Of a stretch of DNA of 64,000 nt, positions 1 through 11,784 are shown one piece after another. The translations under genes were made by a program, and so were the position numbers. Position 1 is the stretch's first letter; each line of letters starts with the position of its first letter. The notes under the pieces were generated by a model that saw only the letters and a program-made list of their open reading frames with translations, was not told the origin of the DNA and did no database searches. The DNA is from Diphasiastrum complanatum. Lineage: Eukaryota > Streptophyta > Lycopodiopsida > Lycopodiales > Lycopodiaceae. Location of the stretch: positions 48,543,252 through 48,607,251 of the forward strand of contig CM055100.1 in NCBI GenBank assembly GCA_029204225.1, in the 5' to 3' direction.

Positions 1-17
1 TAGTAGCTGGCAAACGA

Positions 18-2025
18 ATGCGTGGCGCTGCCTCTACATCCTCATCTCCACCTGCTACCCGAAGACGCGCCTCCACTACCGCACTAACCACTCCATCAAA
101 ACCGCTACTTCTTCTTCCGTGCAACCCCCCACTCCAATCTCTGTTGTCGTTACCTCTCTTCCTGTTTCATCCACAACTGTTTCTATGTCCATCCCTGTTT
201 CCTTCGTTGATACCACTCCTATCTCTGTTCCATTATCCACTACTCCGTCCATCACTATCGCATCCTCCATCACTCCTGCCACCACCGTTGCTTCCATTGC
301 ATTCAATCCTTTTGATTCTCAATTGTCTCCAGACACTCTGGCGTGGATGCAAGTCATCAATTTTACACCCCCACGCCAGACACTTTTTGCTCCATCCTCA
401 CCTTCTTCCATACTCCACACCACCCTTCAGTTCCCCTCTGTTCCTCCCATCCTCTCGTTTGGACAAACTGTCCTCACCCCTATTTCCACAATTGCTTCTC
501 AAACCCCACCTGCTTTGCCAACAAAGGTTTGCGTGGCAACCAATCGTTTGTCTGATGACGCATTTGTCAAACTCAGTTTTGTACCATCGCCAGATCGGCT
601 GATCCTACCGCCCCCAGATGGCATCAAGTCCAATGAGAACCTGATAGAAGATGATGACGACGGTACTTCCACAAGTCATCCGAGGCCGATACCCCCTACC
701 AATGTCAGTGTATTGCCTGCTCCCACAGACCATAACGACGACGTACCAGACTCTGGGGAAATACATCCTGGATGTAGTAGCAGCCAAAGTTATCTTTGAA
801 AGCAGGGTCACACTGGCAAACAAGCAACACATAGCTGCGAGCAGAACTCACCAAGCTGCAGCACGAGCTGATTTTGACTCAACAACATGAACAAGAAGGG
901 CACTAGGAGGATCGCCAAGTTGCAGCAGAAGGAGGAGGGCCTCAATAATTATATCCAAAGCCTCTCCAAAGCGCTGACAGAGGCCTCCACAAAGGTGTGG
1001 GAGCTTCAATCCGAAGCGTCTCAATGGCTTGCTCCCATCCAGATGCAACTAAACCTTTTGGAAGCAGAAAATACTCGGCATGGGGACGGAGGTCAAAGCC
1101 CTACAAGATGAAAAGCTCGCCTGGTTAGCTCAACCTGCACCAGACTCAAGGCCGGTTCCACGCACGATATCTGCCAACCGGGCCTTCCGAAGACCAAAGT
1201 CCGTGGAGGAGAAAATCGACGAATTCCTATAAAGTATCTCCACGAGTCATCAAGAGGCGCTGGCAGATATCGTTTTCAGCTCAGACAATAAAGGACAAAG
1301 AACTGCAAGCATTACCGCACCTCCACCCATAACCATAATGGCGTCAGCAATTGTTCGAAAGAGACTCTGCGACCATCAGGACCTACGTGACGAGTCCGCA
1401 ACAATTACAGGTGAACGCGCACTTCCTGCCATGTACACGACGATCCAAATGGGCGGAATGCGGCACCCCTCTAGACAAGATCACACTGCAAAATTTTAAT
1501 TGGCCGATCATACCATCAGAATATGGGTGGACTACAGATGTAGATGCCAGAAGGGCTCTCACCATGTTCGAGAAATCAATATATCAACTGCCCTGATCCA
1601 ACAGTCCGTGCGGCAGCCACTTACACCCGGGACTTAGAACATTTAATGGGCATTGAAACAAAATGGGATGATTTTCTTCTCTCAATATTCTTTGATCCTA
1701 ATAAGGCGCTAGCTTCCGACAAAGTCGAAGATCAGCTGCCAGTCGCTCATGTATATTACCGAGTTGCATTCCTTGGAGATCCCTGACGCGTCGATTCCAA
1801 GCATGGGTCGATCAAGAATGGTTGACAAGAGTCCACAAGTCCTTCCACACGCCCAAGGACTCGAAGAAACTGGACCGTCTCAACTTCATGGAAGACGTTA
1901 CGGGCTACCTGATCCACCAGAGGCGGGCAAAGAGGACGCTATACTAAACCGGCAGAGTGCCGAGGGACCGACACTACTTCAGGCCGTGGTCCTGTTGGGG
2001 GTATTCCCAACAAAGTGTAAATAAA
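18..2025 (+). pseudogene. Unidentified broken coding relic, Ser/Thr/Pro-rich then coiled-coil
   Basis: A stretch richer in G+C than the DNA to its right keeps coding character over 2 kb but in several frames. The longest pieces are 119-799 (226 aa, very rich in Pro, Ser, Thr and Val, then an acidic segment EDDDD), 887-1111 (74 aa, a Leu/Gln/Glu-rich stretch that looks like a coiled coil), 1351-1596, and a frame near 1780-1990 rich in basic residues. Shifts and stops separate the pieces, so it is not one intact gene. I recognise no domain. The position just upstream of an LTR-like stretch (about 2030-2560) fits the 3' part of an LTR retrotransposon or a captured host gene; both are inference. 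The overlapping 194-aa frame at 18-602 is pyrimidine-rich shadow. Confidence 0.35.
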
Positions 2026-2820
2026 TAAAATCGTCCAATAAAATGTGTTGCGAGGACATGGCATCCTGCGCGTATAAGCCTATGGCCCAATGAGCACGCA
2101 AGCCAAAGTGTAAATAAAATAAAATAGACTTGGGCCTTTGTAATTAAAATAAAACTTGAGGCCCAATGTCAATTTTAAACTTAGAGTTTACTTTTTAGAG
2201 TTGGGTCCAATTTTGGACTCACATGAATCTTGTGATTTTCAATGCACTTTTTGTGGACCCTTGGATCAAGTTGGGTCCAAGATGAATGGATAGGATCAAT
2301 GTGAATATTAGCCAATAGGATTGAGGGGCAAGGGCCTTCTCCATTTTATAAAAAGGTACCATTTGTACACTATTGGAATGCTTAATAGAGAGGAGGAGAC
2401 TGTACTATTTTGAGAGCTCAAGCATCCTCATATGCTAATCAATCTTGCTTATGCTATTGTTGTGATTGCTTGTTATTTCCATTTCTTTCATGCTTTTTGT
2501 TTGTGATTAGTTAAAGTTTCTCCATAAGCAATGACAATGAGCATTTGAGCTAACCTCCATCTCATCTCTCTCTCTCTCTCTTTCTCTCTTCTCTTCTGTC
2601 TTCCTCTTCTTGTGTATCCTTTCCTTTCACCCAAAAGCATGATGAATGTTAGTGTAGAGGAGTAGAGTTAAAGGAGGGTAGTGTTAGTGGTGAATAGAGT
2701 TAAGGGAGAAAGTAGGAAACTAACTAAAAATAGCATCTATGCATAGTTAGGTACCTATCCAGTGATCTAACCCTTGTTGACAGGCGGGAGGGCTATACTA
2801 CGCAAGATCTTTGACCCTAC
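2026..2820. other. Non-coding, LTR-like stretch with TATA-like box and CT microsatellite
   Basis: No credible reading frame. It contains repeated phrases of the type 'gttgggtccaa', a TATA-like ttataaaa at about 2345, and a short CT run at about 2569-2588. The layout (promoter-like box, then pyrimidine-rich tract) resembles an LTR, but no second copy or TG...CA ends were found in the window, so the call is tentative. Confidence 0.3.
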
Positions 2821-2824
2821 ATAG

Positions 2825-3652
2825 GCCTGCATGGCAACTTTCGAGCCCACCTGTATATCTCTCTCTAGGTCCACTCAAACCTACGTGGCAGAGCCCGGTT
2901 TGCTTGCCATACAAGCCTATGGTAGGCCTGTATGGCAACTTTCGAGCCCACCTATATCTCTCTCTCTAGGTCCACTCAAACCTACGTGGCAGAGCCCGGT
3001 TTGCTTGCCATACAAGCCTATGGTAGGCCTACATGCTTGCCACATGGCAAACCTCAAGCTTGCATGATTTGCCATGTGGCAGACCTATGTGGCTGCATGC
3101 CTACATGGCTTGCCACGTGGTAGCTTGCGAGCCTCACCTCTTTCTCTCTATGTCCTCTCAAGCCTATGTGGCAGAGCCCTGGTTGGCTTGCCACACAAGC
3201 CTATGTGGCAACCTACAACATGCTTGCATGGCAGACATGAGGCCTATGCCATGCCTATGTGGTCTGCCATGCAAGCCTATGGTAGGCCTACATGGCTGCC
3301 ATGTGTCAGCTTTTGAGCCCACCTCTCTATATCTCTCTATGGGTCCACTCAAGCCTATATGGTAGAGCTCTGTTGGCTTGCCGCACAAGCCTATAGTAGG
3401 TCGACATGGCTTGCCATGTGGCAAACCCCAAGCTTGCATGATTTGCCATGTGGCAGGCCTTTTTGGCTTGTCATGTGGCAACCTATGATAGGCTTGCTAG
3501 ATAGTAGGCCTATGTGGCCTACTACATAGCCTATGGTAAGCCATGTGACAGGCCACACAAGCCTATGGTAGGCCTACGTGGCTTGCCACATGGACAGTTC
3601 CAAGCCTACATGGTTTTCCACGTGGCTTGCCATGTGACAACTTTCGACACCC

Positions 3653-3688
<36 letters not shown>

Positions 3689-3860
3689 GTCCACTGAGGC
3701 CTACGTGACAGAGCCTGGTTGGCTTGCCACGCAAGCCTATGTTAGAACTAAATGGTTTGGCCCATGAGGCAAACCCCAAGCTTGCATGACTTTCCATGGG
3801 GTTAGGCCTACATGGCTTGCCATGTGGCAGTATGTGACAGGCTTGGTAGATATCAGACCT
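2825..3860. repeat. Minisatellite array with a 101-bp unit
   Basis: Two units at 2831-2931 and 2932 onward repeat with period 101 and are nearly identical. Diverged copies of the same unit (marker phrases 'ccactcaa.cctacgtggcaga' and 'gcttgcca.acaagcctatg') recur near 3130, 3310 and 3630. Between them are many shorter copies of a 'ggcttgccatgtggcaa' motif. A CT microsatellite (about 3655-3687) sits inside the last unit. The predicted short proteins here are only the repeat read in frame. Confidence 0.85.
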
Positions 3861-4200
3861 ATGACATGCCTATAATGGTCAGAACTTCAAACGGGTGGTG
3901 TCCACAGGTTCGTGGGCTCGACACGAATCCACTGGTTCATTCACAGCTCAATTTCATGCCGTTTGGCAAGGGGAATGCCACTAAATGGACTACTTTTGAA
4001 CATTCATGGGAACTGGTCCAGTGTCGCCGAACGAAGTCCGTTTTTTTGGACCCTCTATTTCGTCCTATGCTGCACACCGAGATGAACCTGCAGGACTAAA
4101 TTGGGCTCCAAACGATTCAGTACTCACACAAAAATGTGCGTCCAAACCAAAAACCCTATAAGCAATTCCTGGGATTCTAAGCCCGTCGAAATTGGTCGGA
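3861..4200. other. Unassigned sequence
   Basis: Moderate G+C sequence between two tandem arrays. A 95-aa frame covers part of it (3812-4099), but it starts inside the minisatellite and has no recognisable features. I see no gene. Confidence 0.4.
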
Positions 4201-4204
4201 TTCA

Positions 4205-4560
4205 GTAAAAAACGGTCAGAACTTCGGATTTTTTGAAGACTTGAATTTTTCCGAAGACTAGAATTTTTCAAGACTCGAATTGTTGGAAAGACTTGAATTT
4301 TTTCGAAGACTTGAATTTTCCAATGACTTGAATTTTTTCAAAGGATTGAATTTTTCCAAAGGATCGAAGGACAATTTGTACTGTCAAGTCAAATTTTTCA
4401 AAAGACTAGAATTTTTCAAAAGACTCAATTTCATCAAAAGGCTCGATTTTTTTCCCAAAGACTCGAATTTTTTAGAAGACTAGAATTTTTCCGAAGACTC
4501 AAATTTTTTTAAAGGCTCGAATTTTTCCAAAGACTTGAATTTTTCCAAAGACTCGAATGT
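4205..4560. repeat. Tandem array of a degenerate 17-19 bp unit
   Basis: About 18-20 head-to-tail copies of a unit close to 'gaagacttgaatttttcc', with variants (actcgaa, actagaa, ttcaaa) and small length changes. A partial interruption lies near 4365-4395. The open frames over it (for example Phe/Leu/Lys-rich 4280-4483) are the repeat translated, not genes. Confidence 0.85.
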
Positions 4561-4664
4561 TAGATATTCGAGATGCAAGATGTGCGAGATCGGCCATGAT
4601 CGAAATCATCGGCCGCCACCTAGATCGGCCTCCATTGCCCGTCAACGATGGGCACTCTTTACTA

Positions 4665-4665
<1 letters not shown>

Positions 4666-4704
<39 letters not shown>
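4666..4704. repeat. (AT)n microsatellite
   Basis: An uninterrupted AT dinucleotide run of about 39 bp, followed by a short 'gtatgtatatatg' extension. Confidence 0.9.
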
Positions 4705-4712
<8 letters not shown>

Positions 4713-5565
4713 ATATGACCTTGGAATGTCCTTTTTTTTTCATATGGGTGTCAAACAACTCGTCTTTTGATGGGGGTTTGGATAGTAACTTTTGTAAATA
4801 TTTCTATGTATCGTAGGAGCTTCCATATTCATGATTATATGTAGGTATTATTGATTCATTGATTCATAGGGATGGGCCTGTGCTCATCAAACTGTCATGA
4901 CCGTGTTATGTGGAGGCCTTTTGGCAAAATGCCAGAGCTATGGATATCTGGACCCGGAACGCCCTATGCATTATGTCTACTGCTAATGCACTAATTAGAC
5001 ATCCTTGTCATTACACATTTGTGAGATGGTTTTGAGTGCAAGGATTTTTCTTTTTTCATTTGGATCAGCTTGGTTTTGAGAATAGGATGTGAAGATGAAA
5101 TATCAAGAGCATCAGTCAAGCAATGTGATTCCATGCATGCACACATTGATATGCATATGCTCAGACTTGATTTTGCTTCATTTAAGTGTAGGACCTCCAG
5201 AGTACTTTTGAGCTAATTGATGTACCATAGGAATCAACCTGAAACCCGAGGGCATTCATAGCATCTGAAATTTTGGCATAAGCTCTTTGGTAGTCACCCT
5301 CTTGAAAAACTACCTCCATTTAAGATAATGGTCATTCACTTTTTCCATGTCTACAGATTACATTTTTTGGAATTACACCAGTAAAACAAATTGGGAAACT
5401 CCTTATATATGTTCGACGTATATAAAGGGTGTGCATTGGTCTTGTGTGAAAATTTATCATGAATCACTTGAACTTCAACAAGTTTGCCTTGAGGTTGTCG
5501 AGGCACTGACCTGCTTGCAAAAGAATCATTTTACATGTCAATGTGCTTAAAAGCATAAAACAACA
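4705..5565. other. Unassigned sequence
   Basis: AT-rich sequence without a credible gene. Its right end abuts the decayed hAT exon at about 5570 and may belong to the same dead element, but I could not find terminal inverted repeats. Confidence 0.35.
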
Positions 5566-5569
5566 GGGG

Positions 5570-6633
5570 GTGCAACGTGTGGACCATATGGATGGGTCTG
5601 TGGAAGTAATCCCTCATCTCCTACCAAATGTCTAGCAACTTCTGCCTCATGCAAAAACAAGAACATAAGATGTATTACAATCATTAGTTTTTGTCATTCA
5701 AATTTAAAAATTGAATAAAAATACATCATAGATAAGGGATTGCAATTGGACCTGGTCTCTTCTTAGCGAGATTTGGTCATTGCCTCTTCAATGTCGTCCA
5801 TAGACTTGTATATGAGATTGAGAGTGCACCCATATTGGTCTACTAGGTGCAACACGTAGAATATAGGCCTCAACACCTCAATGAGCTCTAATGTTCATGC
5901 CCAAAACTCATCTCCAAACATAGTCATCTAAAAATGAGTTCCATCTTCACTATGACCTATGAACTGGTCGAATCCATGGCTGAATCCAAGGTTAGCCTCC
6001 ATCCTCCTCAAATGGTATTGAACAGCCACCAATCGCTCGAGAACCATGAAGTAGTAGCCAAACCTAGTGGGTGCCGACTTCTTGAGATCTAAGGGTGAGA
6101 AACTACGAAAAAAGACTAGCACGCACATCTTTCTTATAACGAAACTGACCATGCACATGGCCTGAGCTGTGATATGCAAGACAAACACCCAATACAAATT
6201 TATTATGGGTCGAACAATGCAAGGAATGACAACCATTAACCCAACATAAAAGATACGAAAGAAGGCTAAGATAATATACCTCATGGATCCACGGAAGTGC
6301 TAAAATATCATGGACTAGCATATTGACAGAGTTTGCAGCACATGGTATCCACACAATGGAGGGGTGCTCGTGAATTAACAAGTCTCCTATCTGTTTACAG
6401 TTTATTTGTGACATTTTCTGTGACAACTTGAACCACGTGTTCGGCCCCAATTCTTGTATAGATGAGTTCACTACATCATAGATGTACTCTATATTGATAG
6501 TCGCACTTTCATGAGTTGCATCCACTCCTCGTAAAAAGATAGTGCCAAGAGGGCAAGAAACCATGATGTTCACGATGGATCTTTGACGAGTGTCAATCCA
6601 TCCATTGGACAATATTGTTGTCGCGCAGCTCAA
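5570..6633 (-). pseudogene. Decayed hAT-superfamily transposase, DUF659 part
   Basis: Read on the minus strand, 6633-6281 gives GWIDTRQRSIVNIMVSCPLG, then a segment with GVDATHES and NSVNMLVHDI. This is the DUF659 signature of plant hAT transposases, covering part of the RNase H-like catalytic fold. A GT donor lies near 6280. The protein resumes at about 6095 (APTRFGYYFMVLERLV), runs through an in-frame stop into VLHLVDQYGCTLNLIYKSMD (about 5850-5790), and after another break gives HRPIHMVHTLHPL near 5600. No BED finger is found upstream and no hAT-C dimerisation domain downstream, so both ends are lost. The upstream end stops where an LTR-like stretch begins. It is a different copy from the hAT at 31.6-38.8 kb. 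Confidence 0.75.
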
Positions 6634-6639
6634 CTACTA

Positions 6640-6954
6640 AAGACGACTAAGTGAAGATGGCCGACATATCGGAGTTGGACGAACTATCGGGTAGACCCAA
6701 CCTGGACGACATATCGGGGAAGCCCGACTTATCGACCTCCTCACGCTCATCCTCTATACCGCGTAACCAACTTGACAATGACAGCAGCCACGATCTTCTC
6801 CTTGATGGCACAACGGCTCCACACTATCTCTTGTACACTCATTTGCATAAACATAAATAGCACATAGATCACTTTAACATGTACGCAATTGATCAATGAT
6901 CAAGAACACGGATTATTGAATCCGATGAGACAAACATAGGAGATGATTTCATGC
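6640..6954 (+). other. LTR-like non-coding stretch of a Copia relic
   Basis: The phrase 'gacagcagccacgatcttctcct' near 6780 resembles the candidate LTR at about 14250 ('gactgcagccacccacgatctcct'). A 69-aa frame at 6651-6860 has no recognisable features. The stretch leads into the inverted repeat and gag fragment, so it probably belongs to the same retroelement relic. Confidence 0.3.
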
Positions 6955-7824
6955 ATTGATTCTCCTCTTCAAACGGATTGTCAGTAATAAGCTCATAGCT
7001 ATTATTGTTTGTAGTTAGCTTTGTGAGCACGCGGTTTCACTCGTTATTGTATTGTGCTCACCTGCATCACTGACTTGTATTTCGTTACAATCAATCTGAA
7101 TAAAGTGCTATCTAGTTCTGCATTCAGGTTCTGTCAGTATGTGCAATGCTTTCTGCTCTCTGTCTGACCCTTTGATTGCTTTGTCTGATTGTTTGCTCTT
7201 GCTTCCGCTATCACCTCTCACCTAGCTCCGACATCCTAGCAACTCTCTACAACATCAGAGATCTCACTTCCAAACTCCATTTGAGGAAAAAATTCTTCAC
7301 TCCTAGAATGTTTGATGCAGATAGTGTTTCGAGCCATCTCAACACTTTCAAGAACCTCATGGAGTAGATGACTGCAATAGGATTAGTCATTGAAGATTCA
7401 GATGCAATAATGACTATATTATCGAGTCTCCTTGATGCCTATGAAACCTGAGTTATGGCTATTTCAACCTTGCTGGGGAAGTGTGAGAAGTTCCCTCTGT
7501 GCGTGCACTATTGGTAATAAGAGGCGAACACAATAATGAAGTTAAGTTTAGAGCTAGGTGCGCAGTGATAGCGGGAGCAAGAGTAGACAATCAGACAAAG
7601 CAATCACAGGGTTAGACAGAGAGCAGAAAGCATTGCAAATACTGACAGAATCTGAATGCAGAATTAGAAAACACTTTATTCAGATTGATTGTAACGAAAT
7701 ACAAGTCACTGATGCAGGTGAGCACAATACAATAGTAGACAAAATCGCGTGCTCACAAAGCTAACTACAAACTGTAAAAGCTATGAGCTTATTACTGACG
7801 ATCCATCTGAAGAGGAGAATCAAT
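6955..7824. repeat. Long inverted repeat, arms about 260 bp, loop about 350 bp
   Basis: The left arm (about 6955-7214) and the right arm (about 7565-7824) are reverse complements with roughly 90% identity by eye. Landmarks are 'attgattctcctcttc' at the outer left, its complement 'gaagaggagaatcaat' at the outer right, and 'gctatcac' / 'gtgatagc' at the inner ends. Both arms include the phrase 'cagattgattgtaacgaaat' in opposite orientation. The loop holds a Copia gag fragment. This looks like two LTR copies fused head to head around an internal piece. Confidence 0.85.
7236..7500 (+). pseudogene. Copia gag (UBN2-type) fragment
   Basis: The translation reads ATLYNIRDLTSKLHLRKKFF, then a segment with HLNTFKNLME, a stop, MTAIGLVIEDSDAIMTILSS and YET, followed by another stop. 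This is the conserved centre of the UBN2 gag domain of Copia elements. The same motif occurs in the element at 14.9 kb (STLYEVQDIASKLHLRKKF). No protease or pol follows. It sits in the loop of the inverted repeat. Confidence 0.7.
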
Positions 7825-10800
7825 GTGAAGTAGCACGAGAAACAGTGAGCGCTAAAAAATTGCTTTAGTTGATGATCGTTGATCTATATTATAATCACTT
7901 AGCAATTAGTTACTTAACTAGAATACAACTTATTGAGCATGTTAGATATGCTGACTCTATACATTGATGATTGCATGTCAGTGCCCAGTGCATTGGGAAG
8001 CACAAAATCTATCTACTTAATTTACTATGGTCCTCCTTTCCAACTGTCAATATTTGTACAAATTAGTGTGAAAAAAAGTTGGCAAAATTCGTAATTGCTC
8101 TGATTGCATGCTAGTCTTTTTTTCTAATTTGTGGTACTATACTTGCATGGATTGATGGAATGTAAATTTGGTGAGTGTTTCTGACATGGATAGATTTATA
8201 GTCGATTTGAGTGGTCATACGCATGTGCTTTGACAGTTGGGTCACAAAATCTGGGATATTGGTTGACAAATAATTCGGCAAAACTGTAGTTTACGTAAAA
8301 ATTTCATAATGACGTTTTATGACTGATGTAGTGTGCTTTGCATGCTAGACTGACATTAGTTTAGTGACATTAGGAATCGAACATTATTTCGATTTTTCGA
8401 TTTCAATTTTCTTTTTTTGTACTAACAGTATTTTTGTCAGAAATTTTTAAATTACGTAAAATGAGACAAAAATCGAGTTTTGCCAAAAAAAAATTGAAAC
8501 TTCGGTCATTTTTTTTGTTATCTATGGAATGAGTTTAGATTAGTGAATTGACTACATTGAGTTTTTTCAGTTAAAGATAATCATAGTGTTTTCACTAAGG
8601 CTAAATTATTTCCCAATTATAGATTATTTAAAATTGATTGAAGAAACTGCAAAAAACATTGTTCTCTGGTACATGGAATTTGCCGACAGTTTTTACTGTA
8701 TGACATTTTAACTTTTGGAGTAAGGGACGTCGAAGTTGAAAGTTAAGATTAATTTTTTTTTCTTTTTTGTTAATTTCAAATTTGGTTAAAATTTGAAATC
8801 GGTTACTTGTCTGATATATTTCTAATCGATATTGATCATTAGAAGTAGGTCATTGAACATTTGTGCAAGATACTCGTCAAAATTAATTTTGAAACGTTCA
8901 AACAATATGAGATGACCAAACAAAATGAGTGGTGACAGAACTCTTTATCCGGACAGGGAAATCTTGTTGGAAGAGTTACTAAAGCCAATTTTATTGGAAA
9001 ATTTATAGTGGATAGGAATCGATCAAAAGTAAAAAAAAACTGGTTTCATTTCATGTTTGAATCCTATGGTGAATTGTATGCAAAAGGTCAGACTAGTATT
9101 GTTATTCATACTAGTGGATGATTTTTGTATATCGGTGATTCAACCCAGGTATAGGATAGAAATGAAAATTTTTAAATTTTTTTCTACAATAATTCACTTT
9201 TTTACATTTAGTAATGTCTTTACATTTTCTTAGTATCTTAGCTGTAATACATTTTTAGGGGACTGAAAATCCTAAGGGGGGAAGAAGGGTGGACATCAGA
9301 GGTAGTAAGTGTGTTTGAGAAATGTATTTTGCAGTTAGGATTTTGGTAATCCTTGGGAATAGTTGCTTAATACGGGGCTGGATAGAATTCATTTAGTTGA
9401 ATTCTTAATTGATATCTTTGTAACCATTGAGTTTATCCGCAGTTTCAGATGTCAGTCGTGATATTAGAAGTGGAATCTAATACATGGATTACATTGGATT
9501 TGTTAGTTGACATAAACTTATCCCTAGAGTTGATGCTCTTGGATCAGTAGGGATTTGAAGCGTATCACTAATGAGAAAGGGTTGAAATGTAATGTTGAAC
9601 CATGTTAATTCTTCTCCTTAAATCACAGGGTTAGGTATGGATCTGCTGTTGTATCCATCTGAAAGACATGCCAATCATTCAAATAAAGGAATTCTCCAGT
9701 TTTTGGGAACAAGAGATAATATCCTATATGGACTATAGGACAACTAGATGATCAATGGATCTCTAGAATATCATATAAGGCGGTTAAAGGTTTTTTGGAA
9801 GGAAGAGCTGGTGGAATGAGACATCAGTAATTTTGGAAAGGAAATTCTAGGACTATAAAGATCTGATTATCAATGGAATATTTTAGTACCTAGTCACAAT
9901 ATGGAAAAAAGTAGACCATTGATTAAATGTTGGGGTATTTTAAAAAAAAATTGAGGTTTAATCTAGATTCCAAATGGGTATCTCACTATTTTCCCATAAA
10001 TCAGTTTTTTCCTTTTTTGATTAATCCTTTACTTCTTAGTAATTTCTTGAATATTAGACATCAAACTAGTTTATATTATTCTTTCCAGCATGAAGTTATT
10101 CTTCTAAAAGACTGTTATATCATATGAATTACTACTTGTATGAATAGACTTGGAATTCAGATAAATCCTACGGGGAGTGTGTTCAACTTCTTAAACCCAG
10201 GATATCTCTTTTGCATAAATGGATTTTAGAAAAATGATAGTTATTGTCACTCGGGTTGAAAATATTTGAAGGCAAATGATTCTAATAGAGTGAATCCTTT
10301 TCTGTGAAAGACACTTATTACTGACTTTTCATAAATTTAGATATCTTCATATATTATCTTTCCAGTTAATTTTTATAGAAATTGATAATTTTTTTTGAAA
10401 GGAGGGGTGAAGTTATGGGATAAAATTCTATCTGAGGATCTGTTGGTTGCATAGTTTTTGGAAGAGAACCAGTTATTGTATAAAGATGGGATTTTTTGGA
10501 AGTAATTTCGGGTAGATTCAAAGTAAGATACCAAATTGGAACTTTTCAAATAAGAGAAATTCTTAGGGATTGTGTAAAACATTTGGAAATAGAACTGGTT
10601 TGAAATTTGGATCATTATTTATAAGTAGTACAGTGAAATGTCAAAGGTTACTAATTCCATTTTGATTGGAATAGGAGTAAGTTTGATCAAAGTTTAAGTC
10701 TGGAATGTCTATATTAGATCAACCTAATCTTAGTTGAAGACTAGGATTAGGAAAGGGTTGATTGAGTGGAAGAAATTATGTTATTAGAAGTTGGAAAACT

Positions 10801-11784
10801 GGTGAGAGTGAATATGTTATTTGTCTTAGAGATTTTCCGGTTATGTTATTTACTCATGAGAAATAGAAATTCTTTTAGTAGTTGAGTTACAAGATTCTGA
10901 GTGAGATATGTGAGTAACATGTGCGGATTTTGGAAGAATCTGCCAGATAAAAACGTGTTTATATACTAGGTCATAGTGAGATTATTCACATATGTGCTAT
11001 AAGAATCTATTGTGTATTCTTGGTTACTAGGGTTATTTGGTGCACTTAACCTAGTCGGTGAACATGAACATATGATCAAATATTGTTGAGACAAATACTT
11101 GCAAAGTTAACGGATCGTTCTGTGGAAGATTTATGGGTTAACTTATAAATAATTTGGATAAGGATCTAAATGTGGTGTTATACTAGTATAATTGAATTAT
11201 GCACCTATACATTTAAATTTTTTGAATCATTGGCAATTAACTTAGTAATTGGTTACTCCTGGTTGAAGTTATTTGGTAAAATAATCAGTGTGAAAAGGAT
11301 TCACCAAAGACTGATAGTTTTAGGTTATATTGCTTGTAAGATGCATGATCAATGAGTCATCATGATTTATCAGTTAAAATTATGTGCATTGAATATACAA
11401 TATTCTTGGTATAGAGTATTCCTTTGTTAAGGAATAGACTCAGTTCATTAGTGATTGTATCTCAGAGAGCATAGCAAATCATAATGATTTCGAGAATAAC
11501 AACTAAATTTGTATTCAGCAGGACTTTGGGTATCTAGATTTGATTATAGACGGTAATCTAAATTGGCAAAAATTTTGAGAGGACAAGCAATCACAGATGA
11601 GAGGTATGCATGTTATGCCAGTTACAAGTGAAAAATTCTTGTAATCATATTCGACTCTTGGAGTTCGAACCAACCAACGTCATGTGGCGTTTTGGAGGAG
11701 TGCTTTCACAGGTATGATCGACAATGGCATTGCCGAGTCAGGTGATAGCTGCATTGACACACACATCTGTAGCTTGGAAATTTC
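7825..11784. other. Long AT-rich stretch, no assignable gene
   Basis: Nearly 4 kb of AT-rich sequence. Short frames at 9927-10127 (+), 10373-10615 (-) and 11170-11355 (+) have biased composition and no motifs. The prose-like texture of 8900-11000 (moderate codon periodicity, many stops) suggests a very old decayed element, perhaps LINE- or LTR-derived, but I cannot name any domain. Confidence 0.4.

Noticed and set aside
2825-4560. CRISPR-like array
   Set aside because: The repeats are contiguous minisatellites without unique spacers of constant length, in a plant genome.
8900-11000. LINE reverse transcriptase relic
   Set aside because: The texture suggests old coding DNA, but no RT or endonuclease motif could be read, so it is listed only as unassigned.
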